Shown here one piece after another: positions 49,346 through 60,643 of a DNA stretch of 64,000 nt (within the stretch, counting starts at the first letter, position 1; each line of letters begins with the position of its first letter). The notes below the pieces were generated by a model. The model saw nothing but the letters and a program-made list of their open reading frames with translations, did not search any database and was not told where the DNA came from. The position numbers were made by a program, and so were the translations under genes. The stretch is from Chloranthus sessilifolius (lineage: Eukaryota; Streptophyta; Magnoliopsida; Chloranthales; Chloranthaceae), in assembly GCA_021018995.1 (NCBI GenBank), contig CM037596.1, forward strand, positions 104,143,416 through 104,207,415. The letters are read 5' to 3'.

Positions 49346-50155
49346 TTTTGCCGCCCTGTTTGGTGTTTATATTTATTGTTTTGGTCATCCATTATGGATG
49401 CTCATTTCATTTAGCTAACCCTTTCAAAGCGAAGTAGAGAACTAAACCTTAATTTTGTAATATTACCTTGTTTTGTGGACACATAAGGCCATGAATATGG
49501 TAAGTATTCTAAACCAGATTTGTGATTCTAAAAGCTGATATAGATCATCTAATTCAGATAAAGGATGTAGAATCTATTAGCCTGGAGGATGCTCTTGAGT
49601 TTCTTCGCTTTTTTTGTAATGAGAAGTCATCAATATCTCAATTTAATTGCTCTTAATATCATAAATATTTAATTACGTTCTCCTTTTGATTTCAGGCAAA
49701 ACTTTTCGATTTGAAGCCCACCTCAAACGGATCACTAGGGGACGGGGATATTTGACAGGAGAGGCGAAGCATATATATATTTTTTTAATTATGAAACTAG
49801 GTCATGGGGTCCTTAGATTGTTAACTCTTTTTTTTTTTTGGAATAAAAGGATTGAGCATGTAAAGTTTAAAATATTTGATTGATTTGAAAGGTTGGATCA
49901 TAGGTTGAAATGCAATATTTTATTTGAATAAAAGAATTTGGCATCTATTTTATTTATGGATGTGCTTGAATATGAGATTAATAGCTTTTTTTCTTTATAT
50001 AATTTTTTTTAAAGCATTAAAAATTACATTAAAAAAAAGTATTACAAAAAGCATAAAAATTATTGCATTAAAAAAAAGCATAAAAAAAATATTATTTTAA
50101 AAAAATTTGTATAAAAAATTGTCGACGTAATTTTTTTTTTAAAAAAATTTTGTAT
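49346..50155. other. Unassigned cargo with two exon-like patches
   Basis: A frame after CAG at about 49558 (IKDVESISLEDALEFLRFF) and one after TTTCAG at 49696 (GKTFRFEAHLKRITRGRGYL) look exon-like, but neither is recognised. The rest is A/T runs. Confidence 0.3.
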
Positions 50156-50159
50156 AAAA

Positions 50160-50395
50160 AAGCCACTGCCCTAAATAGTTGTAAAAAAAGGAGTGGTTTT
50201 ATTTTACCACTATACAAGACAGTGGTTTATGAACTTCATAAACCACTGTCTTGTATAGTGGTAAAAGAAAACCACTCCTTTTTTTACAATTGTTTAGGGC
50301 AGTGGTTTTTTGAAAAAAAACCACTGTCAAAGACAGTAGTTTTTTGAAAAAGCCACTGTTTAAGGCAGTGGTTTTTTGGGCTTTTTCACGTAGTG
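50160..50395. repeat. Right subterminal inverted repeats of the CACTA element
   Basis: At 50162-50312 two arms form a 150-base near-perfect palindrome (CCACTGCCCTAAATAGTTGT against its inverse ACAATTGTTTAGGGCAGTGG, with AAGACAGTGGTTTATGAAC at the centre). It is followed by four more AGTGGTTTTTTG units up to the terminus. Confidence 0.85.
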
Positions 50396-50640
50396 GTAGA
50401 TACGTATCGGTTTTTCGGCAAACCAATACGTACCGGCGCCGATGCATATCGGTATCAAACTTAGTATCGGTATGTATTGGCCGATATGTATCGGGTGTTG
50501 GCCGATACCTATATTTTTAATTTAAAAACAAAAAATAGGCCGATTCGTATCAGTATCGGTTGATATGTATCGATCGATTCCTATTTGTCCTCTAAGGACC
50601 GATACCCGATTCCGATACCGATTTTGTTAAATTGATTATG
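50396..50640. repeat. TATCGG-family repeat, right part (split by the CACTA)
   Basis: It continues the left piece at 39131-39153: GATACGTATCGG, ATCGGTATCAAAC, TGGCCGATATGTATCGG, ending near CCGATACCGATTTTG. Confidence 0.75.
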
Positions 50641-51442
50641 TGTGACAGCCTGAATTTTCCCAACATAATTTTCTAAGATATAATTTTTCTTTTTTTTTTC
50701 AACTATAAACCAACTGGAAAAACCTAGACCGCTAGATCGTAGAACACAATTTGAATACAAAATTTACTTGGTACATCCACACAGTGCGGAAATCAAAGCA
50801 GATATATATATGGCTAAACTAAAATCAAACCTCTATTTCTATAACAAAAACACGTAATCCAAAAGAAGCAAACTAAACCGCCGGTGATAGCTGACCATCA
50901 CCTAAACAGTGGTATACAATTATACGTACAAAAATCGATACTATAGTTATACAACTCACCTAAATGCACCAAGTCAGAAATCTACAATCCCCAAAATCTT
51001 ATCAATATTCACAAGTTTCAACTATGGTAAAATTCTCAATAGAAGATCTTAAAGTACACAAAATTGGACTCTCCTCAAGTCTGGTATTCTGATCAAGAGC
51101 TGCTCCTGTGACGTATAGTCGGGGTGATCTAACAATCTAAACTCAGTAGAAAAAGTCAATGCAAAAATCATATCTTATCAATTCAAAGCATGAATTCAAT
51201 GACTAAATTCAAAAACATTTTTCATATCAAATACGAAAGCTGAAAGGATACTTATTTGAAAATCACAATTAAAACGTGTCATGTCAAATAACAGAAGCAG
51301 TGTATAGAGCGTGTCATATCAGAAAATCCTAAGAAAAAATAAGACTAATCATATCATGTACGAAAACATAACAAATTGGATCATAAGAGAAAATAAAACA
51401 AATCATATTAGAAGCAGAAACAGAACGATTCAGATTAGAAGT

Positions 51443-53616
51443 TGTAACATCTCTGAAATTTAGACAATGTACAGTGACTTCAGGATCCGTGCCCGATTGG
51501 TCGTAGGTTTGACTAAGTGATAGTCAGACAGTAGACTTAAGAAGGAATGTATTAATGTGATGTAACTGTGACCTAAGTATGAAGTTAGAGGTTAGTTAAG
51601 GGTCATGTACACCTATCTTTGGTGTATGTGCTTAACACAAAAACAAGAAGAGTTATAAGAACTTAATAACCTAAAGAGAAGTGATTTCTTTTGTTTGATT
51701 GGTGAGAGAAGTTAAGAGGAGAGAGGGAGAGAGTAAGAAGTGGAGAAATTGCAGAAGTTAAATGTATAAGTTGTGATAATTAAATATAGTCAATTAATGT
51801 TAAATGGTGAACTAAAGACATAGAAAAGGAAGAGAAATGATAAAGAAAGGATTTGGAAGAAAGGCCCGCAAAGGGGCTGAGTTTATGACCAAATCGATTA
51901 ATCGATTCGGTCTAAAAGTTGAATGGGCAAGAAGGCCCGAAATCGATTAATCGACTTTAAATTCGATTAATCAATTTTTGAATTCGATTAATCGATTTAG
52001 AAATCGATTAATCTACTGAGCACCTCCAGTGGCTGGAAAATCAAGATTTGAGAAATCGATTAATCGATTTTGGTTTTTCGATTAATCGATTTTGGATTTC
52101 GATTAATCGATTTTAGGAGATCGATTAATCGACTTTGACAATTTTAGTTGACTTTTTATTTAGACTTTGAGGTTCATGGAGAGCCTTGGACTTCTTTTGT
52201 GCATCCTTATTGATGCCTTGCTTGTGTTATGATGTACCATAGGTGGTACGAGCAAACGTGAGCATGTTGAACCACATTGGACCTTGATGCTTGTCGATTG
52301 AACACGTGAGGTAGGGAACACTTTGAACATGTACTTTAATTTTCAAAAGCATGTATGTAGAGTTATTCAAATGAACATTTATGCATCAAAATGTGATTTC
52401 TAAGGAAGTGTGTGTGTGTGAGAATACTAAATGAACTCATAAGGTCCCCAGAGGACGTGAAATGTGATAATAAGCATCTAGGTGATGCATTGAGCCAATG
52501 GCATCCTAGGGATGCAGATGAAATCTATCGGTGAAGTAAAAGAAAAAGTGAGAAGGCCTAATATACTAGAATTAGTATAATTACATGGTGAATAACTATA
52601 TATAGTGCACATGATATTTTTGTTATTTAAGGTTTGAATAAAATATCTCATCGACGTGGCGGGATACCCATGACTGACTCGGCAGGATTTCCGTGACCGG
52701 TACGACGGCCAATCCGTACACCAGTTTTAACATCCCAAGGATGTAGTGATGAGATTAGAAACCCTGTCGCCTATGATAAAGGGACCTGGTTAGCATTTAA
52801 GTAAGAAACATATATGATAAGTGTCTAATTAGACGACGATGGTGGGTATTCCATTGGGGCTCGATGCTATATTGTTCAGAGATTATTTAAGTTAAGATTT
52901 AAGTAATTAGGTCGAATTAGTAACTAATACTAGTAAGTTGAGAATGAACATAATCATGTAAAGTAATAGTTGAAATTGCATCTATCATATCTTTTCTGTG
53001 CATTTAAATTATTTCTCAAAAGTTCCTTTAGATGAAGCATGTTTTTAAACTATTTTAAAATATATGTGAGAGCTTAACTTATATGTTCAATTGTGGTTTC
53101 CCTATTGAGCTAGAATGTAGTTCACCCCTTTAGACTATACGTCACAGGTCCTTTGCTTGCGACTGCTGAGGCTTCGAGAGACGTAGATTCGGGGGATTCA
53201 GATTACGTGCCCGGAGAAGAGTTGGAGCCTCCTCCCGAGGACTTCTTCTAGAGGACCCCCTGCGTACTTTGAGAGGGAGATTTTTGAGAGTACATTTGTA
53301 TGGCTTGATATGTCAAGTTTTTTTTGTAAAACATGTAATTAACTTATATAATTCTTTTGGCGAACCATCTGGGGTGATCCGTTTATCATTGATGGTTCGA
53401 GTCGGTTCTTCTGTTCATGCATTGGCATAGAAGAAGAACTGCCTTTTGAGCTTATACTTTAGATTAGTATATATGTTTCCACATTCTTCAGTTAATCGTT
53501 TTATTTTATGTAGTTGTTGCTTGTTATATCAATGTTCCGTACATATCCATGGGACATGGCCTAGAGGGTCATGCCGATGGCACGGGTTTCGAAGTATCGA
53601 AATTCGGGCAATCACA
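51443..53616 (+). mobile_element. Solo gypsy LTR, 2.17 kb
   Basis: It begins TGTAACATC, continues with ACAGTGACTTCAGGATC and ends GGGCAATCACA, collinear with the LTRs at 3983 and 56189. The flanks are GAAGT (51438-51442) and GAAGC (53617-53621), a 5-bp duplication with one change. It interrupts the minus-strand LTR-like region. Confidence 0.83.
51893..52131. repeat. ATTAATCGAT palindrome array in the 51-kb LTR
   Basis: About ten copies of (A)TCGATTAATCGA(T) with short spacers, at the same relative position as in the other LTRs. Confidence 0.85.
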
Positions 53617-53668
53617 GAAGCAGAAACAGAATAGTTCAAATCAGAGAGTAAACAGAACGGATCGGGTC

Positions 53669-53800
53669 AAAACATTGGATCAAAGCATAGCGAAAATAGA
53701 ACGAATCAGAATGTCAGACATCAGAACATTGGATCAAAGCATAGTGAAAACAGAACGAATCAGAATGTCAGACATTAGAACATCGGATCAAAGCATCTCA
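53669..53800. repeat. 54-bp tandem repeat
   Basis: AACATTGGATCAAAGCATAG recurs at 53671, 53725 and (changed) 53779, with AATCAGAATGTCAGACAT in each unit. It is followed at 53870-53980 by a second short repeat containing ATC(C)CTTAG. Confidence 0.85.
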
Positions 53801-55679
53801 TAGCGGAAACAGAGTAAAAACCTTGGAGCCTCTACTCCTCTTTATCTCCGATGTGTGACCAAAATATCATATCAAATCATCCCTTAGTGGGAACTAAACA
53901 TATCAGATTAAATTATCCCTTAGCCAGGAACAAAACATATTAGATCAAATCATCCCTTAGCGGGGAATAGAGCATATCAGGTAACACAATCAATGAGGGG
54001 CCAAAGCATCTCATAACAAGAATAATGCCTTTCATAGCAGAAACATGGTAAAATCCTCGGGGACTCAACCCTTGTTTGGAGCCTCAACTCCTCCCCGCCA
54101 CTCGTTTTTCAGATTCAAGCATATCAGAATTCAGAATTAGAGCTCACAGTCAATGACGGAGTTCAACGTTCAGAAATCAATAACGGGAGTTCAATGATCG
54201 GAAGTCCAAGGTTCAAAGTCTAAGTTCAAAAAGTCGGTGTTCATACTCATTTTTCAAATCAGAATTTCAATTTCAAAGAGTTTAATATTTCATAAAATTT
54301 GATTCAACTTTCAAAGGTTCAATGCATTCAAATACTTAGATGAAAATATATTTTTAATAGTCAAAAGCATTTTAAATATGCAAGTGCAAATAGATTTAAC
54401 AAAATCAAATGCTATTTAGTGCAAAATTACCATCAAACACATGATTCAAATTTTAAAACATAGTTGTGCATTGAAATTCTCCTACAACTATTCAGAGAAT
54501 TCGATGCTCATTAATTTAAAACGTAATTTGCAAATCTAACTTCAAAGGGTCCAAATTTCATGTTCAAAGATCACCATTCAAATTCTAATCACACATTCCA
54601 TGAATCGAAATCAAATATAATTGCGCAATGAAGTCTCCCTACCTCAACTTTGAAGTTGTGCGGGAACAGAAGCAAGGTCCTATCGATAGTTTCCAGCTCT
54701 CAATCTACATCTCAATTATGATGATATATTAAGGATTGATCTTAGTTACTAATAACTTTAACGCATTTAAGTGTTTACTCAAAATCGAGGAGGAAATGGG
54801 CAAGTTCGTGTTGACTCAAAACTTGACCTAATTTTTTACTCAATTTTGACCTTTAAAACTTTTAATTCATACATTTGTTAATATATATAAATTATAGGAT
54901 TCGTTGTCCTCTTTCCAACGACATAAGAATCGCATCAATCGGAGTTTAGAGTAGAAAGTTACGACCAAAATAATGGGGCTATATTGGCACCCAAGTCCAA
55001 AATTGAACTATCGATTTCCAAAATCGAACAATCGATTTTTTCAAGGCAAAAAAATTCGATCATTCGATTTTCTCCAAAATTTTAACACTTCCATGTTCTA
55101 TACAATTCAATCAATCGATAGCAAAATTTCTAAAAGCAATAGTGTTACATATATTATAAGATTTTGCTATGGGTGAGTCGGTAGCTCAACAGGTCCATGA
55201 GGAACTCAGTTAGGATCAGAGGGAGTTGATGTGTCTCCCATAAAAATATGTCTGTCTGGGGTGCCAACTGGCCATGATGAAGAATGGCTACTCTCTCTCC
55301 TATTGATTAATATAGTTAGTTGCTCAACTTGAGCCTCTAACTTGAAAATAGCTTACTGAAGAGAGAAGTGTGCTTTCAATTGGTTCTAATCATGCAGCTA
55401 GTAATTTCCACATGTCTGCAGCATGGCATCCTTTATAGCAATAGTGTGGACTTAGATTCTCATGGGGTAACAAGGTTTAGCAGGATGCTGAGGGTCTTCT
55501 TGAGATTGGCCATGGTGAGGACTACAATCCTCTCCTTTTTGAGATGTTGGGTATAATTTTACACCCAACATGGATTGAATTTTTGTTTTCCAAAGCTTTA
55601 ACTTTGGAATGCAATTCGTCATTAACTTAATTCATCTACTCCTCGTCGCTTAGGGGGGGTATCCATTAATGTTTTCGGA

Positions 55680-56175
55680 TCAGTTACAGTCGATGCATGG
55701 AATTACACCGACTCCTCGCTAAGGGTCTCAAAGAGTTCCTAGGCTTCTTCTGTAGTCAACGTTCGAAACATTCCACCACAAGCAACATCAATTATGTGTC
55801 GGGCATGTTCATTAAGACCTTCATAGAAATCAAATACTATTTACCAGCGCGGGACCTCATGATGAGGGCATTTATTGAGAAGCTCGTTAAGGTGTTTCCA
55901 GCTCTCCTAAAAAAACTCTTTTGGAAACTGATGAAACGATGTGATAATCATCCGGATTCGATTAATTTTGCTAATTGGAAAGTACCTTGTAATAAATTTT
56001 GTCTACAATTCCTCCCAGCTAGTAATCAAATGCTGAGTAAAGAGCTCAGCCACTTCTTTGCTTGGTCTTTAAGGGAAAACGGAAAGAGCCTCAGGTGAGT
56101 ATGTTCTTTCATCAAAATTTTGATTTTCACAATTGCACAGATTTTCACTCAATATATGGATCTTCCTCACCAAAC
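55680..56175 (-). pseudogene. Retrotransposon gag relic, Athila/Tat-like
   Basis: The minus strand reads LFPFSLKDQAKKWLSSLLS, then in shifted frames RIISSFHQFPKESF, AWKRLNELLNKCPHH and EVPRWQIVFDFYEGLNEHAR, matching the Retrotrans_gag domain of non-chromovirus gypsy elements. Stops and frameshifts break it. It lies just before the 5' LTR at 56189, which probably inserted into it. Confidence 0.68.
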
Positions 56176-56188
56176 GTATGAAAAAAGG

Positions 56189-58740
56189 TGTAATATCCTC
56201 GAAAATTGAGTAATGAACAGTGACCTCGGGATTCGTGCCCGATTGGTAGTAGGTTGACCAAGTGATGGTCAAACAGTAGACTTGAGAAGGAAAGTGTTTT
56301 ATGATGTAAATGTGACCTAAGCATGGAGTTAGAGGTTAGTTAAGGGTTACGTACACCGATCTCTGGTGTATATGCTCAACACCAAAGCAAGAGGGTTATA
56401 AGGGTTTTAATACCTTAAAGAAGCTATTATCTTGTTTAGGTTGGTGAGAGAAGTCAAGAGGAGAGAGAGAGAGAGAGAGTAAAGGGGAGTTAATGGCAAG
56501 GAGAGTTATTGTGGTTCGGATTTAAGACGGGATCGAGCAATAAATGCCGAATTCAACGTGATTGGAATCATTTTAGCAAGAGCTGGAACCCTAGCCATTA
56601 AACCAACCAATCCATTCTTTAAGAGATTGATTTGAGGTAAGCTTTGTTAGATTTAAATGTATGAGTTTTGATGATTAAATTCAGTCAATGGATGGATTAA
56701 ATTATCAAATTAAAATGATAGAAAAAAATGAAAAATAGAAAGAAAAAGATTTGGAAGAACAGCCCGAGAAGGGGCTGAGTTTTGGCTAAATCGATTAATC
56801 GATTTGGAAAATTGATTAATCGATTTTGGTCTGGAAGTTGAAAAGGTAAGAAAGCCCGAGTTCGATTAATCGATCTTGAAATCGATTAATCGATTTTGAA
56901 ATTCGATTAATCGATTTAGAAATCGACTAATCGACTGGGTACCTCCAGTGGCTGGAGAAATAAGGCTTGAAAAAATTGATTAATCAATTTGAGAATCGAT
57001 TAATCGATTGTGGTTTTCGATTAATCGATTTGGGAATCGATTAATCCCAAATCGATTAATCGATTGTGGACTTTCGATTAATCGATTTGGGATCGATTAA
57101 TTGATTTTGGATTTCGATTAATCGATTTGGGAATCGATTAATCGATTTAGGGTTTCGATTAATCGATTTTGGAGATCGATTAATCGATTTTGGCAGTTTG
57201 AGTTGACTTCTTAGTTGAACATTGAAGTTCATGAAGTGTCTTGGACCTTCTCTATTGCATCTTTATTGATATTGTGTATATGTTATGATGTACCATAGGT
57301 GGTACGAGCTAAGACAAGCATGAGGAGCCGTGTGAGACCTTGATGCTTGGACAGTCAGACACTTGAGGTAGGGAACACCTTGAACATGTACTTTGATTAT
57401 AAGAGCATGTATGTAGTGATATAGAAATGAAATGAATCATATAATCTCTATGTGTGTGTGTTACACCAATGAAATGAAAATGCTTTAATCATATAATCCT
57501 CTTAGTATGTGTGTGTGTGACACCAAGTAAGCATATGAAAATGAGACATCCCCAGGGGATGAGAAAGTGATAAAGGCATCAGTGTGATGCGAGTAATTTA
57601 GACATCCCAGGGATGTAAGTTAAGATTGTAAAGTAAGATTGACCAAAGACTGATAAAGCCTAATTGATATAAAGTAGCACATTTATACGGTGAATAACTA
57701 TATGTAAAACACATGATATTATTGTTATTTAAGGTTTGAACAGAGTACCCCATCGATGTGGAGGGATACCCACGACTGACTCGGCAGAATATTCGTGACC
57801 GGTACGGCAGCCAATTCGTACAACGGTACGGCGGTCTATCTGTATATAGTAGCACATCCCAGGGATGTTGAGATGAGATTAAACCTCGTCGCCTATGAGA
57901 AAGGGACCCGGGTAGTACTCAAAGTGATATATTTATAATAACTATCTATTTAGACAACGATGGAGGGTATGCTATCGGGGCTCGATGCTATATTGCTCGG
58001 GGATTACTTAAGTTGAAGATTTAAGTTTTTTTAGGCTTATTCAGTGTAATTCATAAACAGTTGATAATAAATATAATATGTAAACTACCAGTAAACTTCA
58101 ATGCATATTGTAATCATTTAAACTATTACTCAGAAAGTTCATAAATACAAAATGCTAAGAATATCATGGAATATGTGTGAGGATTTGACTTATATGTTCA
58201 TTGTGTTGTTCCCTATTGAGTTAGGATGTAGCTCACCCTTTAGACTATACGTCGCAGGTCCTTTGCCTACAACCGTTAAAGCTTCAGGAGACATTGATCC
58301 AGGGGATTCGAACTATGGGCCCGGAGATGAGATAGAGCCTCCTCCCGAGAACTTTTTCTAGGAGACTCCACTGTGTACTTTGATAGAGAAAGTTTTGAGA
58401 GCATATTACGCGGCTTGGTATGTCAAGCCTTTATTTTGAGAAACAATGTAATTAAATAGATATATTCTTTTGGCGAACCATCTTGGGTAACTAAGTGATG
58501 CCACTGATGGTTCGGGTGGGTTCTTTTACTCATGTAGAGGCATGAGTTTAGAACCATCTTTTGGATTATAGATTTTGGAGCATATATGCATAGAACTGGA
58601 GATTTATTTCAGTATCAGTTTTTATGCATTTCTTTCTCTTTATTATTGCTTGCCAATGTTCCGTACGTATCCATGGGGCACGGTCTAGAGGATCGTGCTG
58701 ATGGCACGGGTTTCAGGGTATCAAAATTTGGGCTGTTATA
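56189..58740 (+). mobile_element. 5' LTR of the gypsy element at the window's right end
   Basis: It starts TGTAATATCC and ends GGCTGTTATA (the expected terminal CA mutated to TA). It is collinear with the solo LTRs and followed directly by a decayed primer-binding site. The five bases before it are AAAGG; the matching duplication would lie beyond the window. Confidence 0.85.
56789..57191. repeat. ATTAATCGAT palindrome array in the 5' LTR
   Basis: About 17 copies of TCGATTAATCGA-type palindromes with GTTTTGGATT-like spacers, at the same position as in the two solo LTRs. Confidence 0.88.
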
Positions 58741-58741
58741 G

Positions 58742-58756
58742 TTAGTATTAAAGAAG
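58742..58756 (+). promoter_or_regulatory. Decayed primer-binding site
   Basis: TTAGTATTAAAGAAG aligns with the initiator-methionine-tRNA primer-binding consensus TTGGTATCAGAGCAG with four transition or transversion changes, directly after the LTR end, where it belongs. Confidence 0.6.
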
Positions 58757-58848
58757 TTTTTTTTAGAAATTCTGACAATCATTATTTTTGTCAGAGCATA
58801 GGGACTTCTGCTAACGAAACTTTGGTTTTACGTGCAAACTGTTATGTC

Positions 58849-60055
58849 TTCTAGAGGAAGGGGCTGACCCAGGGGCGGCTATAATAGAAGTTTGCGTAGT
58901 CGAGATGATTTTATCTCGGATACCAATAGAGTGCCTATGGGAGATAGAGGGGCTTTAGGCAGTGGTGGCCAAGAGAGCCAAGATTAGGGAGAGAATCGGG
59001 ATCGAGATTGTCAGGATCGAGATAAGAGGGAATAGGAAAGAATCAGAGAAAGAAATGAAGGCAAAGAGGAGCGTCAGAAGATGATGCACACTATGGAAAC
59101 CATGGCATCATCTGCCAAGCAAAGTAACATATCCTTGACAACTATCGCACACGAGCAAAGATCAGCCACCTACACCTCCAGTGGCTCACGTGCACAGATG
59201 ACGAGAGCGTCCGTTGGGCAGCCTACATGTTAGATAGGGAGGCTGGGCCTTGGTGGAAGTCCGTTTCTAGGACTGGGGCTCAGGAGACCTCAGATTTGCC
59301 CTGGACGTGGGATGAATTCGTTGAAGAGTTCAACAAATAGTATTTCCCAGAAGTGGTGAGGAATCAAATGGAAATACAGTTTTTGCAACTCGTGCAAGGG
59401 AAGATGACTATTAGAGAGTATAGAGTGGAATTCATGCGACTTGCTCTCTTCGCGCCTGACTATGTTGTCACGGAGATAATGAGAGCAAAGAGGTTTCAGC
59501 AAAGGTTGAGACCGGACGTGAGGGGAGGAGTAGCATCATTCCAGTTGAGGACCTATGGGGAGGTCATGAGCAAGGCGCTCGTAGTAGAGGAAGAAAATAA
59601 TAATAAATACTGCCAGAGGGAGCAGCAGGGAAGAGGAAACACAGATCAGAGTAGAACGGGGAACTACGAGCTGATGAATAAAAAGTTGAGATTCGTAGCC
59701 TACAATCAGAGACCACAATTTTAAGGAGGTTATTAAAGACCGGAGCAGCACACTAACTAGCAGAGATTTTTATTGCTTGCGTCGGGGAGAGCGATACGAT
59801 ATGAGAGCCCTGCTATCACTACCAGAGCAATAGTTACACAGGATTTCCCACGAGCTGCATCTTCCACACTGTGGGAGACTTATGCCAAGTGTAACAAGTC
59901 TCACAAGATATCGGATTGTAGGTAGGGAACTCGGGGCTGTTTCAAATGTGTCAAAGTGGGCCACCTTATCAAAGATTGCCCTGAGGTGAACAAAGGGAAG
60001 ACGGCTTCAGTTGCCATGCCACGACCGATACAAGCAAGGAAGCTGATCGTCTAAG
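58849..60055 (+). pseudogene. gag relic of the gypsy element
   Basis: ATG at 58849 begins MSSRGRG, then an Arg/Asp/Glu-rich N-terminus with stops. The capsid part reads PWTWDEFVEEFNK (stop) YFPEVVRNQMEIQFLQLVQG and MTIREYRVEFMRLALFAPDY to 59724. The nucleocapsid reads CFKCVKVGHLIKDC at about 59936-59977, a perfect C-x2-C-x4-H-x4-C knuckle. Several stops and frameshifts interrupt it. Confidence 0.87.
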
Positions 60056-60289
60056 GGAGAGCTTACGCATCATAGCTCAAGAGGTCCAAAATACAAATGA
60101 TGTGATCCAAGGTGAGAACTTCTTTTAAATAAAGAATTTCAATTCTTAAAAATTTTTAGATAGAGAAAGTGTGCCCATATAGAAAATAGAAAAGAACCTA
60201 TATGTAATAATTTTGGTATGATGGTATACATTATATATATATGTGTATGACTATATATGTTACAAATTTATGAGAAAGAAAGCGATGTG

Positions 60290-60634
60290 ACATATGAAGC
60301 TTGAGTGTTGATAGACCCGGGGTCTACCCACTCATTTATTACTCCTCGCTTCACAAAGAAGATGAAAGTCAACCCAAAGGAGTTAGACTTTGTGTTAATC
60401 GTGGCTATTCCGAGTGGAAAATCGGTTGATACTGAAAGGGTTTGCAAATCAGTAATCGTGAGAATCATGGATGGAGACGTCTTTGAACTACCGGAAAATT
60501 TGATCATGTTAGACATGCAAGGATTCGACGTGATCCTTGGCATGGATTGGTTGTCGACTCATTGTAGAACCATGGATTGCAAGAACAAGGTCATCATCTT
60601 CATACCTAACACGAGGAGATCATTTCGATTTTGA
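60290..60634 (+). pseudogene. Aspartic protease of the gypsy element
   Basis: The frame reads LIDPGSTHSFITPRF with the catalytic D (as DPG rather than DTG/DSG) and, further on, FDVILGMDWLSTH, the usual end of plant gypsy proteases. The frame is open for 109 codons but disconnected from gag by stops. Confidence 0.85.
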
Positions 60635-60643
60635 GGAGAGAGA

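Larger units (their letters stand above)
39154..50395. mobile_element. 11.2-kb CACTA element carrying host-gene fragments (TSD GTA)
   Basis: The left end CACTACGTGAAAATGGC and the right end (inverse) CACTACGTGAAAAAGCC share 13 terminal bases. The 3 bases before and after are both GTA (39151-39153, 50396-50398). Rejoining the flanks restores an unbroken TATCGG-family repeat, strong support that both ends belong to one insertion. Subterminal words (AAACCAC, CACTGCC and inverses) occur at both ends. I find no CACTA transposase, so the element appears non-autonomous. It contains GH17, NHX, kinesin-like and RH28-like fragments, a LINE 3' end, a MITE and long AT-rich stretches that look like captured introns. 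Confidence 0.85.
50641..55149 (-). mobile_element. Minus-strand gypsy LTR-like region, split by a solo LTR
   Basis: It starts TGTGACAGCC, the inverse of the GGCTGTCACA end of the plus-strand LTRs, and contains GTGACGTATAGTC-GGGTGA, the inverse of the CACC-GACTATACGTC block of those LTRs. After the solo LTR (51443-53616) it resumes. It may end near 55149, where GTGTTACA would be the inverse of a TGTAACAC start. Small ATCGATT words occur at 55010-55120. No matching 5-bp duplication was found at the ends, so the right limit is uncertain. Confidence 0.55.
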
